Assembly (NCBI RefSeq): GCF_004000255.1
Contig: NZ_RCIQ01000008.1
Span: forward strand, 99,807 to 163,806
Source: Nioella ostreopsis
GTDB taxonomy: Bacteria > Pseudomonadota > Alphaproteobacteria > Rhodobacterales > Rhodobacteraceae
Direction of reading: 5' to 3'
Length of the DNA stretch: 64,000 bases
Position 1 is the stretch's first letter; each line of letters begins with the position of its first letter. Positions 1 through 9,017 of this stretch are shown in pieces. The notes below the pieces were generated by a model, which did no database searches, was not told the DNA's origin, and worked only from the letters and a program-made list of their open reading frames with translations. The translations under genes and the position numbers were made by a program.

Positions 1-27
1 CAGAAAGGCGGTTCCGCGATCAGCCAT
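1..27 (-). CDS. Possible start of a divergent gene, cut by window edge
   Basis: A minus-strand ATG at 27 opens nine codons (MADRGTAFL) that run off the window edge. An AAGGGG stretch lies about ten bases upstream of the ATG, a plausible ribosome site. The arrangement would make this gene divergent from thyX. Nine codons are too few to recognise a family, and this could be chance. Confidence 0.2.
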
Positions 28-118
28 GCTCAAAATGCCCCTTTATCTTGCGGTCCTGCGCCCCGGTGGGGCAAAATATTGGGGAACCGTGCGATTCCCC
101 GAAGAAGAAAGAAAAACG

Positions 119-1024
119 ATGCCGCTCAGCGACGATCAATTGGCAGATATCACCGCAGCCCGCGAAAATGCGCAACCCACTTTGCGCGCGGTGGCGCCGG
201 GGATGGAACAGCACCTCTATACCGCGCAGCCCGTTCTGGATCACGGCTTCGTCCGGGTCATCGACTACATGGGCGATGACAGCGCCATCGTGCAGGCCGC
301 GCGGGTCAGCTACGGGGCGGGCACCAAACATGTGCAAAGCGACGAGGGGCTCATTCGCTATCTCATGCGCCACTGGCACTCGACCCCGTTCGAGATGTGC
401 GAGATCAAGCTGCACGTCAAACTGCCGGTCTTCGTCGCGCGCCAGTGGATTCGCCACCGCACCGCCAATGTCAACGAATACTCCGCCCGCTATTCGATCC
501 TGGATCGGGAATTCTACATCCCCGCCCCCGAACAGCTGGCCGCGCAGTCGACCGTCAACAATCAGGGCCGGGGCGAGGTGTTGCAGGGCGAAGAAGCCGC
601 CCGCGTGCTGGAACTGCTGAAGACCGATGCGGGCCGCGCCTATGACCACTATCAGTCGATGCTGAGCCAGGACGGCCAGCAGGGTCTGGCGCGAGAGCTC
701 GCCCGCATGAACCTGCCCGCCAATATCTACACGCAATGGTACTGGAAGACCGACCTGCACAACCTCTTCCACTTCCTCCGCCTGCGCGCGGATTCTCATG
801 CTCAGTATGAGATTCGCGTCTATGCGGAGGCGATTGCCGAGATGGTGAAGGACTGGGTCCCCGCCGCCTATGGCGCGTTCGAGGATTACCGGATGGGCGG
901 CGTGCAGCTGTCGGGCAAGGGCGTCGAGGTGTTGAAACGGCGGCTCGCTGGCGAAGCGGTGACGCAGGAAAGCTCCGGCATGAGCAAGGGCGAATGGCGG
1001 GAGTTTGTGGAGGTGTTTGGGTAG
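119..1024 (+). CDS. thyX: Flavin-dependent thymidylate synthase ThyX
   Basis: Methylates dUMP to dTMP using methylenetetrahydrofolate with FAD and NADPH, in the cytoplasm. The 301-residue product carries the ThyX signature [11 protein letters not shown] at about residues 112-122, followed by ARYS. The ATG at 119 (MPLSDDQ) was chosen because the 31 upstream in-frame codons look non-coding and include a small hairpin. Length is at the upper end for the family, as usual in alphaproteobacteria. ThyX regenerates tetrahydrofolate directly, so it lowers dependence on dihydrofolate reductase; no thyA is present in this window. Confidence 0.95.
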   Translation: MPLSDDQLADITAARENAQPTLRAVAPGMEQHLYTAQPVLDHGFVRVIDYMGDDSAIVQAARVSYGAGTKHVQSDEGLIRYLMRHWHSTPFEMCEIKLHVKLPVFVARQWIRHRTANVNEYSARYSILDREFYIPAPEQLAAQSTVNNQGRGEVLQGEEAARVLELLKTDAGRAYDHYQSMLSQDGQQGLARELARMNLPANIYTQWYWKTDLHNLFHFLRLRADSHAQYEIRVYAEAIAEMVKDWVPAAYGAFEDYRMGGVQLSGKGVEVLKRRLAGEAVTQESSGMSKGEWREFVEVFG

Positions 1025-1083
1025 TGGGTTAAGAAGGAAGTGTTTGCGAAATAACTAAGGCGTGCTGAACTGGAGGAGGAAAG

Positions 1084-1803
1084 GTGACGATATTACAAAT
1101 AGCCGCAGTTGCAGTCATTGTCGCAGTAATATTGATTAGAATTTGGGCGTGGAGAATATCTGTTGAAGTTTCAAGGCTTCTAGAATTATCTACAAGAAAC
1201 CTTGAGGAGGCCGTCGATTCCATATTGAGAACCAAAAAAAGAGAGGTAATTAACTCTTATCGTCTGCAGGTTTCAGAAGACTCGTTTGGCGTAAAGCAGT
1301 ATCGTGCGTTTGAAAAAAGCCTAGAAGGCTTTTTGCATTCTGAACTGAAGAACCACATAGATGATTTTGAGGCGTATGGCGGCAGTTGGAGAACGGTTGT
1401 TAGAAATGGATTTATTACCGAAGTGCGTTGCGATATTGAAGAATTATACGCTAAAGAGCTAGATAGGCGACAGAAGAGCTTCAAGTCTCCACGAGAGTAT
1501 GAGCTTTTTTGTGCCGCTATGTTTCAGAAGTGTGGATGGACTGCAAGAGCTACAAAGGCATCGTCTGATCAAGGCGTCGATGTGGTAGCTGAAAAAGGTG
1601 CTATAAAGCTTGTCGCGCAGTGCAAAAAATATGCCCGGCCTGTTGGAAATAAGGCTGTGCAGGAAGTTGTTTCTGGAATGGCAGTTTACGACGCGAATGT
1701 CGGTGTAGTTATTGCGCCCAACGGATTTACAAGGAGTGCTATTGAACTAGCCAACTTGAATAATGTACACCTAGTCCACCACGATCAGATTGCTGATTTA
1801 TAG
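1084..1803 (+). CDS. Membrane-anchored Mrr-type restriction endonuclease-like protein
   Basis: The 239-residue protein starts with GTG at 1084 behind a strong GGAGGAGG ribosome site. Residues about 4-24 form a hydrophobic helix, then come about 110 mostly helical residues. From about residue 135 there is a PD-(D/E)XK fold of the Mrr_cat type: a helical SPREYELFCA stretch, then DQGVDVV (catalytic Asp) and QCKKY (the Q-x-K variant usual in Mrr). The family cleaves DNA, often modified DNA, so a defence role is likely but the target is unknown. The gene is strikingly AT-rich, using ATA, AGA and TTA codons rare in its neighbours, which suggests recent acquisition. No methyltransferase partner is adjacent. 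Confidence 0.75.
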   Translation: MTILQIAAVAVIVAVILIRIWAWRISVEVSRLLELSTRNLEEAVDSILRTKKREVINSYRLQVSEDSFGVKQYRAFEKSLEGFLHSELKNHIDDFEAYGGSWRTVVRNGFITEVRCDIEELYAKELDRRQKSFKSPREYELFCAAMFQKCGWTARATKASSDQGVDVVAEKGAIKLVAQCKKYARPVGNKAVQEVVSGMAVYDANVGVVIAPNGFTRSAIELANLNNVHLVHHDQIADL

Positions 1804-1808
1804 CAAGT

Positions 1809-1873
1809 GTAGGGTGGGCAGTTCTGCCCACCACCCTCCGATCCGACCATGGTGGGCAAACTGCCCACCCTAC
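1809..1873. repeat. REP-like double hairpin (GTAGGGTGGGCAG family)
   Basis: The outer arms GTAGGGTGGGCAGTT (1809-1823) and AACTGCCCACCCTAC (1859-1873) are perfect 15-base reverse complements. Each side can also fold on its own: GGTGGGCAG/CTGCCCACC at the left and GGTGGGCA/TGCCCACC at the right. It begins six bases after the stop of the AT-rich nuclease gene, so it may end that transcript or mark the edge of the island. There is no T-run typical of an intrinsic terminator. Confidence 0.8.
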
Positions 1874-2188
1874 AATCCCTCAATCCCCACCCCGCGCGGA
1901 ATCAAGGCGAAGCCGCCGCGCCATCGTCATGCTGGAAGCATGCCTCTGGCATGACGTGCCCCCACGCGGAGGCGATTTGGCTGAGGTCTCACAAGACGGC
2001 TGAGGTCGCCCAGGCTTGGCCGGGATAAAGCGCTCCGAAGAGAGGCAGCATCGCCCCCGCGCGCGTCGTCGATGGCGCGGCTTGTCTGGCCCCGGGGCTC
2101 CGCCCGGTCGTGGGCGTAGCTCCCCCGGAGCGTTTCCGGGACGCCTGCTCACCCCCCACGCGCGTCGTCCATGCCGCTCCCCCTGTCA

Positions 2189-2206
2189 CCCCCGCGCAGG
2201 CGGGGG
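2189..2206. repeat. GC-rich inverted repeat CCCCCGC/GCGGGGG
   Basis: Arms CCCCCGC (2189-2195) and GCGGGGG (2200-2206) enclose a four-base loop. The context CACCCCCGCGCAGG resembles a dispersed intergenic palindrome that I recall from alphaproteobacterial genomes. No T-run follows. Function is not evident. Confidence 0.5.
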
Positions 2207-2319
2207 CCTCCTGCCGTTCGCGTGACGGTGAGAGATATCCGCCTTCGCGGGCAGGGCCGTGGGGCGGGCATGACACCTTTCGCGGGCAGGGCAGCTTGCC
2301 CCGAAAACCGTCATTTGTC

Positions 2320-2363
2320 TGTACGGGGGGTGCACAGGGGGTGTACGGGGGGTGTACGGGGGG
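2320..2363 (+). repeat. Four tandem 11-base G-tract units (TGTACGGGGGG)
   Basis: Units are TGTACGGGGGG (2320-2330), TGCACAGGGGG (2331-2341), TGTACGGGGGG (2342-2352) and TGTACGGGGGG (2353-2363), followed by CGCCCCCC. Four runs of five or six G separated by five or six bases fit a G-quadruplex motif on the plus strand. The units also repeat at about one helical turn. A related four-unit array lies at 45963-46005. It ends 80 bases upstream of the serS start. Confidence 0.85.
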
Positions 2364-2443
2364 CGCCCCCCTCATTTCAGGGTTCAAACCCGCCCCGGAT
2401 TCGGGCATAGAACCTGCGAAACGCCCGCCGAAAGAGGCCCAGA

Positions 2444-3736
2444 ATGCACGATATCCGCGCCATCCGAGACAACCCCGCCGCCTTCGACGCCGCCATGGCC
2501 CTCCGGGGCCTGTCGCCGCAATCGCCCGCCATTCTGGCGCTCGACGAAGCCCGCCGCGCCTGCATCTCGGCGGCGGAATCCGCACAGGCCGATCGCAATG
2601 CGGCCTCCAAGGATGTGGGCCGGGCCAAGGCCTCTGGCGATGAGGTGGAATTCGAACGGCTCCGCGCGTTAGTCTCTGAAAAGAAAGACGAAATCGCGCG
2701 GCTGGAGGAAGACGCCAAGGCCAAGGACGCCGCTCTGAAGGAGCTGTTGGAAGCGCTGCCGAACATCCCCCATGACGATGTGCCGGACGGGACGGACGAG
2801 GCCGACAATGTGGAAATCCATCGTTGGGGCACGCCCAAGGATTTCGCCTTCGCGCCCAAGGAACACTATGACCTCGCCGCCACGCAGGACGGCATGGATT
2901 TCGAAACGGCCGCCAAGCTGTCCGGCTCCCGCTTCGTGATGCTGTCGGGCGGCGTCGCCCGCCTGCACCGGGCCCTTGCGCAATTTATGCTGGATATTCA
3001 TACGGTTGAGAACGGATTGACCGAAGTGAACCCGCCCGTTCTGGTGCTGTCGGAAACCATGTATGGCACCGGCCAGCTGCCCAAATTCGGCGAAGACAGC
3101 TACCAGACCCGCGAAGGCTGGTGGCTCATTCCGACCTCCGAAGTGCCGCTGACCAATATCGTTGCCGGGCATATCGTCGAAGAAAGCTACCTGCCCCGCC
3201 GCTACACCGCGCATTCGCTGTGTTTCCGCTCGGAAGCCGGCAGCGCGGGCCGCGACACCGCAGGCATGCTGCGCCAGCACCAATTCGAGAAGGTGGAGAT
3301 GGTGTCGATCACCCATCCCGACCACTCCCGCGCGGAACTGGACCGGATGACTGAATGCGCGCAGGGAATCCTTGAAAAACTGGGGCTTCCCTACCGTACC
3401 GTGGTGCTGTGTACCGGCGATATGGGCGCGGGCGCGCGGCGAACCCATGACATCGAGGTCTGGCTGCCGGGGCAGAACACCTATCGCGAGATCAGCTCCT
3501 GTTCCGTCTGCGGCGACTTCCAGGCACGGCGGATGAATGCACGGTTCCGGCCCACGGGCGGCGGCAAGCCGGAGTTCGTCCATACGCTGAATGGCTCGGG
3601 CGTGGCCGTGGGGCGCTGCCTGATCGCGGTGTTGGAAAACGGCCAGCAAGAGGACGGATCGGTCGATCTGCCCGAGGCCCTGCACCCCTATCTGGGCGGC
3701 AAGACCCGGCTGGCAAAGGATGGCACCCTTGTCTGA
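2444..3736 (+). CDS. serS: Seryl-tRNA synthetase
   Basis: Charges tRNA(Ser), and tRNA(Sec) where present, with serine. The 430-residue product has the normal class II SerRS length. An N-terminal coiled-coil arm (about residues 30-100) contacts the tRNA, followed by the catalytic domain. Motif 2 is near [17 protein letters not shown], and motif 3 is near the C-terminal [16 protein letters not shown]. The ATG at 2444 begins the conserved [11 protein letters not shown]. The 3' end slightly overlaps the longest reading frame of the next gene. Confidence 0.97.
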   Translation: MHDIRAIRDNPAAFDAAMALRGLSPQSPAILALDEARRACISAAESAQADRNAASKDVGRAKASGDEVEFERLRALVSEKKDEIARLEEDAKAKDAALKELLEALPNIPHDDVPDGTDEADNVEIHRWGTPKDFAFAPKEHYDLAATQDGMDFETAAKLSGSRFVMLSGGVARLHRALAQFMLDIHTVENGLTEVNPPVLVLSETMYGTGQLPKFGEDSYQTREGWWLIPTSEVPLTNIVAGHIVEESYLPRRYTAHSLCFRSEAGSAGRDTAGMLRQHQFEKVEMVSITHPDHSRAELDRMTECAQGILEKLGLPYRTVVLCTGDMGAGARRTHDIEVWLPGQNTYREISSCSVCGDFQARRMNARFRPTGGGKPEFVHTLNGSGVAVGRCLIAVLENGQQEDGSVDLPEALHPYLGGKTRLAKDGTLV

Positions 3737-3767
3737 TGTGCAAAGCGACGACGGCGGCCAACGTCAG

Positions 3768-4463
3768 ATGAAGGCCATTGCGGTCGTCTGCGGCGCGCTG
3801 GCCTTCGCGGCGGGGTCGGCCATGTCTTCGGGCTTTGGCGGGTTCGATCCGGCGGCTTTCCCCTATCCGGTCGAAGACCTGCCGCTCACCCCTGCGGGCT
3901 ATGCGTTCTCGATCTGGGGGGTGATCTTTATCGCTTTGATTGCGAACGCCTTTTATGGGCTGCTCAAGCGTGACACCAACCTGGAATGGGACGCCACGCG
4001 CTGGCCGCTCTTCGTCACGCAAGCCATTGGCGCAGCCTGGATCGGGATCGCGCAGGTCTCTCCCGTCATGGCCACCATCACCATCTGGATCATGCTTGGC
4101 GGCGCGCTGCTGGCCTTGCGTGCCGGCCTGAAAACGGCAGAGACATGGTGGATGCACGTCCCGCTGGCCCTGCTGGCAGGCTGGCTGACGGCGGCGTCCT
4201 GGGTGGCGCTGACGACCACTGTCGTGGGCTTCACCGCCCTGACCCCGGTGGTGGGCAGTTGGATCGGTCTGGCGGGCGCGCTGCTGACGGCCTTGGCCAT
4301 GCTACGCGTGATGCCGCAACCCGCCTACGCGGTCGCGGCCATCTGGGCTTTGGTCGGCGTGATCGTTGCCAATCTGGGCGGCTCTACAGCGTTTGTTGCA
4401 GCCACCGGCGCAGGCGCGGCCCTGCTGGTGTGGGAGGCCCTGCGGGGCATCCGGATAGCCTGA
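3768..4463 (+). CDS. TspO/MBR-like integral membrane protein
   Basis: The 231-residue product is almost wholly hydrophobic, with about seven predicted membrane helices. The segment PAGYAFSIWGVIFIALIANAF resembles the proline- and tryptophan-containing helices of a TspO (tryptophan-rich sensory protein)-related group, so an inner-membrane role, perhaps in binding tetrapyrroles or other hydrophobic ligands, is possible; this is tentative. The ATG at 3768 was chosen because the hydrophobic N-terminus begins there. An alternative ATG at 3720 would overlap serS by 17 bases. No good ribosome site is visible for either, suggesting coupling to serS. Confidence 0.6.
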   Translation: MKAIAVVCGALAFAAGSAMSSGFGGFDPAAFPYPVEDLPLTPAGYAFSIWGVIFIALIANAFYGLLKRDTNLEWDATRWPLFVTQAIGAAWIGIAQVSPVMATITIWIMLGGALLALRAGLKTAETWWMHVPLALLAGWLTAASWVALTTTVVGFTALTPVVGSWIGLAGALLTALAMLRVMPQPAYAVAAIWALVGVIVANLGGSTAFVAATGAGAALLVWEALRGIRIA

Positions 4464-4538
4464 ACCCCTTTGCGCCCCTTTACCGGACCTGCCCCCTCGG
4501 CTAACAGGGCGTATCGGCAGGTTTTCAAAGGCGGTTTC

Positions 4539-5324
4539 ATGCGCATTCTCATCACCAATGACGACGGCATCAACGCCCCCGGCCTCAAGGTGATGGAGGC
4601 TATCGCGCGCGAGATCGCAGGCCCGGATGGAGAGGTCTGGACTGTCGCGCCTGCATTTGAACAATCGGGCGTCGGCCATTGCATCAGCTATGTGCATCCC
4701 ACGATGATTTCCCGCCTCGGGGCCAACCGCTACGCGGCGGAAGGCACGCCCGCAGACTGTGTTCTGGCGGGACTTCATGACGTGATGAAGGACAGCCGCC
4801 CCGACCTGGTGCTGTCGGGCGTCAACCGGGGGAACAACGCCGCTGAAAACGTCTTGTATTCCGGCACCATAGGCGCCGCAATGGAAGCGGCCTTGCAAGG
4901 CGTGCCATCGGTCGCGCTGTCGCAGTATTTCGGGCCCGACAACCTGCAACTGGATGACCCGTTCGAGGCAGCGTTGCAGCACGGGGCCGCCACCATTCGC
5001 GCGCTTCTGGATCATGGGCACTGGGACGAGGAAGACTATCGCGTCTTCTACAATGTCAATTTCCCGCCCGTCCCGGCCAGCCAGGTCAAGGGCCGCCGCG
5101 TGGTGCGGCAGGGCTTTCGCCGGGGCACGCATTTTTCCGCACAGCCGCACACCGCCCCGAATGGCCGCCGCTTCCTGTGGATCACGGGTGGCAGCCAGCA
5201 CAACCCGACCGCGCCGGACAGCGACGCGCAGGCCAATCTGGACGGCTATATCTCGGTCACGCCGCTGCGCGCCGACCTGACGGCCCATGACGTGCTGGCC
5301 GATCTGAAGGCGCGGCTCGAATGA
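4539..5324 (+). CDS. surE: 5'/3'-nucleotidase (survival protein) SurE
   Basis: Dephosphorylates nucleoside monophosphates in a metal-dependent reaction and is linked to stationary-phase survival. The 261-residue protein starts with the family hallmark [15 protein letters not shown], containing the metal-binding DD pair. SGVNRGNN at about residues 92-99 is a second metal-site motif. The start at 4539 is set by this conserved N-terminus. The stop overlaps the pcm start as ATGA, so the two are translationally coupled. Confidence 0.96.
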   Translation: MRILITNDDGINAPGLKVMEAIAREIAGPDGEVWTVAPAFEQSGVGHCISYVHPTMISRLGANRYAAEGTPADCVLAGLHDVMKDSRPDLVLSGVNRGNNAAENVLYSGTIGAAMEAALQGVPSVALSQYFGPDNLQLDDPFEAALQHGAATIRALLDHGHWDEEDYRVFYNVNFPPVPASQVKGRRVVRQGFRRGTHFSAQPHTAPNGRRFLWITGGSQHNPTAPDSDAQANLDGYISVTPLRADLTAHDVLADLKARLE

Positions 5325-5962
5325 CCTGGGATGCCGAGCAGAAGATGCAATTCCTGTTCCACCTTCGTCAGAAGGGGGTCACGGACTCGCGCACGCTCGG
5401 TGCCATGGAGAAGGTCGATCGTGGTCTGTTCGTGAAGGGCCATTTCGAAGATCGCGCCTATGACGACATGCCCCTGCCGATCAGTTCCGGCCAGACGATC
5501 AGCCAGCCCTCGGTTGTTGGGATGATGACGCAGGCGCTGAAGGTCGAACCGCGCGACAAGGTGCTGGAGGTCGGCACGGGCTCCGGCTATCAGGCCGCAA
5601 TCCTCAGCCATCTTGCGCGCCGGGTCTACACGGTGGATCGCCACCGCCGCCTGACGCGGGAATCGGAAAAGCTGTTTCATTCCCTGGGCTTGCACAACAT
5701 CACCGTGATTACCGGCGATGGCAGTTTCGGCCTGCCCGAACAGGCGCCCTTTGACCGGATCATCGTGACCGCTGCGGCCGAGGACCCGCCGGGGCCGCTA
5801 CTGGCGCAACTGAAAGAGGGCGGCATCATGGTGCTGCCCGTGGGCCAGTCGGACGCGGTGCAAAGCCTGATCAAGGTCACCAAGACCGCGCAAGGTCTGC
5901 ATTATGACGAGCTTTGCCCGGTGCGCTTCGTTCCGCTGATCGAGGGCATGGCGCAGGACTGA
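5321..5962 (+). CDS. pcm: Protein-L-isoaspartate O-methyltransferase
   Basis: Uses S-adenosylmethionine to methylate isoaspartyl residues in aged proteins so that they can be repaired. The 213-residue protein has the family motif [15 protein letters not shown] (about residues 50-64) and the SAM-binding motif [15 protein letters not shown] (about 83-97). It overlaps surE by four bases, the classic surE-pcm pairing, and is followed 129 bases later by a LysM/M23 lipoprotein, as in the enterobacterial surE-pcm-nlpD arrangement. Confidence 0.96.
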   Translation: MTWDAEQKMQFLFHLRQKGVTDSRTLGAMEKVDRGLFVKGHFEDRAYDDMPLPISSGQTISQPSVVGMMTQALKVEPRDKVLEVGTGSGYQAAILSHLARRVYTVDRHRRLTRESEKLFHSLGLHNITVITGDGSFGLPEQAPFDRIIVTAAAEDPPGPLLAQLKEGGIMVLPVGQSDAVQSLIKVTKTAQGLHYDELCPVRFVPLIEGMAQD

Positions 5963-6091
5963 ACGGCCTAGGGGCTGGAAACCCAAGGCGATTCGCGTGT
6001 AAAACCCTGCAAAAGCTGCGGGACCATTGCCGCGGCAAGACCCCGTTTCCAAGGGGCTTTTGAACCAGATAGAATTGAGGTTGCAGTACCG

Positions 6092-7222
6092 ATGACCAGA
6101 TTTCCCATGCTCGCCCTGGGCCTGACCCTGCCGCTTTTGGCGGCCTGCAACACGCCGGGTGGCTTCGACTTCGATTTCCGAAACAACGGCATCAACGCCG
6201 CCACGCCCGCCAGCGAGGCGGCCACCGCCGCGCGCCCGGAACCCGATCAGTTCGGGCTGATCACCTATCCCACCTATCAGGTGGTCGTCGCCAACAGGGG
6301 CGACAGCCTGAGCACGGTCGCAAACCGGATCGGCATGGATGCCAGCGAACTGGCACGCTTCAATGGCCGCAACGAGACCGACATCCTGCGCGATGGCGAG
6401 GTCTTGGCCCTGCCCCGCCGGATCACCCCGCCGGGGGCGTCCGCCAGCACCACGGACATCACCTCCATCGCCTCGGCGGCCATCGACCGGGCGGATGCGG
6501 ATGCACCAGCGGCGTCCTCTGCCCCCGTGCTGCAGGTTCAGGGCGGGGCCGAACCCGTCCGCCACCGCGTGGCGCGCGGGGAAACCGCCTATTCCGTATC
6601 GCGGCTGTATGGCGTGTCTGTGCGGTCCCTTGCGGATTGGAACGGGCTGGGGCCGGAGCTGACGGTGCGTGAGGGTCAGTTCCTGATCATCCCGATCGTT
6701 CTGGAAGAGGCATCGACCTCCCCGGACGGCAATGGCCCCGGCAATTCCGCCACGCCTGTGCCGCCATCGGCGTCAGAGCCGCTGCCAGAGGCGATTTCCA
6801 CCGCGGAACTGCCCGAGGCCCCGGCATTGGATGCGCCCACCCCGACGCCCGAGGAAACGGCGGCAGCCAATTCGGAACCGCAGATGCAACGCCCGGTTCC
6901 TGGCCAGATCCTGCGCCCCTACAGCGCCCGCAACGAAGGCATCGACCTGTCGGCCACGGCCGGTACGTCGGTTCGCGCCGCCGCGGCTGGTGAAGTCGCC
7001 GCCATCACCCGCGACACCGATCAGGTGCCGATCCTCGTGCTGCGTCACCCCGGCAACCTGCTGACGGTCTATGCCAATATCGACAATATCCGGGTGGAAC
7101 GGGGCGACACCGTTGCGCGCGGCCAGACCATTGCGGATGTGGGGGAAGGCGATCCGGCCTTCCTGCATTTCGAGGTGCGCCAGGGCTTCGAGTCGGTCGA
7201 TCCGACACCCTATATCGAATAA
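6092..7222 (+). CDS. NlpD-like lipoprotein with LysM domains and M23 peptidase-like domain
   Basis: The 376-residue protein has a lipoprotein signal with lipobox LLAAC (Cys at about residue 19). Two LysM peptidoglycan-binding repeats follow, at about residues 66-110 (YQVVVANRGDSLSTVANRIG) and 152-195 (HRVARGETAYSVSRLYGVS). A Pro/Ala/Glu-rich linker precedes an M23-like beta domain from about 265. The domain shows ARNEGIDLSA and LHFEVRQG rather than an intact HxxxD...HxH zinc site, so it is probably a catalytically inactive amidase activator like NlpD/EnvC. Location should be the periplasmic face of an envelope membrane. No rpoS follows, unlike in enterobacteria. Confidence 0.85.
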   Translation: MTRFPMLALGLTLPLLAACNTPGGFDFDFRNNGINAATPASEAATAARPEPDQFGLITYPTYQVVVANRGDSLSTVANRIGMDASELARFNGRNETDILRDGEVLALPRRITPPGASASTTDITSIASAAIDRADADAPAASSAPVLQVQGGAEPVRHRVARGETAYSVSRLYGVSVRSLADWNGLGPELTVREGQFLIIPIVLEEASTSPDGNGPGNSATPVPPSASEPLPEAISTAELPEAPALDAPTPTPEETAAANSEPQMQRPVPGQILRPYSARNEGIDLSATAGTSVRAAAAGEVAAITRDTDQVPILVLRHPGNLLTVYANIDNIRVERGDTVARGQTIADVGEGDPAFLHFEVRQGFESVDPTPYIE

Positions 7223-7229
7223 CGAAATC

Positions 7230-7257
7230 GGGCGCCCAGTGGGCGCCCTTTTCTTTT
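7230..7257 (+). terminator. Rho-independent terminator after the NlpD-like gene
   Basis: GGGCGCC and GGCGCCC form a stem with a five-base loop (7230-7248), followed by TTTTCTTTT. It begins seven bases after the lipoprotein stop and separates it from the converging tat operon. Confidence 0.85.
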
Positions 7258-7275
7258 CCGGTCAGGCAGTTGGCG

Positions 7276-8118
7276 TCAGATCTTCACGCCCCGACGCCCG
7301 GCGAGATCGGTGAAATACTGCCAGGCCACCCGGCCAGACCGCGCGCCGCGCGTGGCCTGCCATTCGATGGCCTCGGCGCGCAATGTGTCGTCGTCGATCT
7401 CCACCCCATAAGCGTCGCAATAGCCCCGGATCATTGCCAGATAGGCATCCTGATCGCAGGGGTGGAAGCCAAGCCACAGACCGAACCGATCCGACAGCGA
7501 CACCTTTTCTTCCACCGCCTCGGACGGGTTGATGGCGCTGGAGCGTTCATTCTCGATCATGTCGCGGGGCATCAGGTGGCGGCGGTTGGACGTGGCGTAG
7601 AAGATCACATTGTCGGGCCGCCCCTCGACCCCGCCATCCAGCACCGCTTTCAGTGATTTGTAGTGCTGGTCGTCATGGCTGAAGCTGAGATCGTCGCAAT
7701 AGAGAATAATTCGCACCGGTGCCCTGCGCAGGATGGCCAAAAGCCGCCCGATGGAGGGCAGATCTTCGCGCTGAACCTCGACCAGTTTCAGCTCCGGGAA
7801 ATGCGCTTCAAGCGCGCCGTGCACCGCTTTGACGAGAGAGGATTTTCCCATCCCGCGAGAGCCCCAGAGAAGGGCGTTGTTGGCTGGAAGGCCCTGCGCA
7901 AACTGGCGGGTGTTTTCCATCAGGATATCGCGCGCCCGGTTGATGCCCAGAAGCAGCGACAGGTCCACGCGATTGACCTGCTCGACCGGATCCAAGCGGT
8001 CGGGATCCGCATGCCAGACAAAGGCCGAGGCTGCCTTCCAGTCCGGGGCCGCAGCGGGCGCTGGACGCAGGCGTTCCAGCGCCTCGGCGATCCGTTTCAG
8101 GTCGCCGTCATCGCTCAT
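7276..8118 (-). CDS. P-loop ATPase of the DUF815 family
   Basis: A 280-residue AAA-like ATPase with Walker A GSRGMGKS at about residues 86-93 and Walker B-like RIILYCDDLSF. Its function is not established. The ATG at 8118 overlaps the tatC stop as ATGA, so it is translated as the last gene of tatABC; longer in-frame starts lie inside tatC. The arrangement is suggestive, but a direct link to Tat export is inference only. Homologues of this size are common in alphaproteobacteria. Confidence 0.85.
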   Translation of the reverse strand: MSDDGDLKRIAEALERLRPAPAAAPDWKAASAFVWHADPDRLDPVEQVNRVDLSLLLGINRARDILMENTRQFAQGLPANNALLWGSRGMGKSSLVKAVHGALEAHFPELKLVEVQREDLPSIGRLLAILRRAPVRIILYCDDLSFSHDDQHYKSLKAVLDGGVEGRPDNVIFYATSNRRHLMPRDMIENERSSAINPSEAVEEKVSLSDRFGLWLGFHPCDQDAYLAMIRGYCDAYGVEIDDDTLRAEAIEWQATRGARSGRVAWQYFTDLAGRRGVKI

Positions 8119-9017
8119 TTCGCGTTGTCCTCGGCCTCGGTCTCTGTAGCGGACTCGGCATCCTCTTCGTCGTCCACCCAAAGCCCCTCGGCCCGCAGGT
8201 CCTTCTCGCGCTTGCGTTCCACCAGCTTCACCAGTTGGATCGAGATCTCGTACAGCCCATAGACCACGACGAACAGGATCAGCTGCGTGATGACATCGGG
8301 CGGCGTCACAAGGGCGGCCAGCACCAGAATGCCCACAACGGCGTATTTCCGAACGTTTCCAAGGCCCTCGGCCGAGACCAGCCCGGCCTTGCCCATCAGG
8401 GTCAGCAGAACGGGCAGCTGGAAACAGATGCCGAAGGCGAAGATGAACTTCAGCTCCAGATCCAGCGATTCCTTGACCGAGCCGAGGAAGATGGTCTGCA
8501 ATTCCTCGTTCGTGCCGGGTTCGACCCCAGCCTCCATGCCCGTGATCAGCGAGGTCAGCGCCGGAATCACGTCAGAGAAGCCGATGAAGAACCGCATCGC
8601 CAGCGGCGTCACCACGAAATGGGCAAAGGACGCGCCTGCGAGGAACAGCAGGGGTGAGGCAATCAGAAACGGAAGAAACGCATTCTTTTCCGTCTTGTAG
8701 AGCCCCGGCGCCACGAAGCGCCACATCTGGTAGGCGATCACCGGGAAGGCCAGACCAAACCCGACCACCACGGACACGCGGATCAGGGTAAAGAACTTTT
8801 CCTGTGGGGCCGTGAAGATCAGTCGCGGGTCTTCGCCCCGCTCCAGCAGGATGGTGCGAATGGGCTGGAACAGAAACTCCAGGATCGGTTCCGCCACGGT
8901 GAAGCAAGCCACCATGGCGATGACGAAGGCCAGCACCGACCAGATCAGCCGGGTCCGAAGCTCTGCCAGATGCTCGATCAGCGGGGCGGAGCTGTCTTCG
9001 ATCTCGTCTTTTTTCAT
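8115..9017 (-). CDS. tatC: Sec-independent translocase subunit TatC
   Basis: Core receptor of the twin-arginine translocase in the inner membrane, binding RR signal peptides of folded proteins. The 300-residue protein has six predicted helices and the conserved N-terminal PLIEHLAELRTRL. A charged C-terminal tail rich in Glu/Asp extends beyond the last helix. Starts overlap on both sides (ATGA with tatB and with the ATPase), indicating one coupled operon tatA-tatB-tatC-ATPase. Confidence 0.96.
   Translation of the reverse strand: MKKDEIEDSSAPLIEHLAELRTRLIWSVLAFVIAMVACFTVAEPILEFLFQPIRTILLERGEDPRLIFTAPQEKFFTLIRVSVVVGFGLAFPVIAYQMWRFVAPGLYKTEKNAFLPFLIASPLLFLAGASFAHFVVTPLAMRFFIGFSDVIPALTSLITGMEAGVEPGTNEELQTIFLGSVKESLDLELKFIFAFGICFQLPVLLTLMGKAGLVSAEGLGNVRKYAVVGILVLAALVTPPDVITQLILFVVVYGLYEISIQLVKLVERKREKDLRAEGLWVDDEEDAESATETEAEDNAK

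Larger units (their letters stand above)
1804..2443. other. 640-base intergenic region rich in repeats
   Basis: I see no credible gene here; reading frames in this interval are GC-rich shadows. It holds a tandem hairpin at 1809-1873, a smaller inverted repeat CGTCATGC/GCATGACG at 1925-1956, a CCCCCGC/GCGGGGG hairpin at 2189-2206, and four 11-base G-tract units at 2320-2363. The last 70 bases before serS should include its promoter, but no clear -35/-10 pair stands out. Confidence 0.7.
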
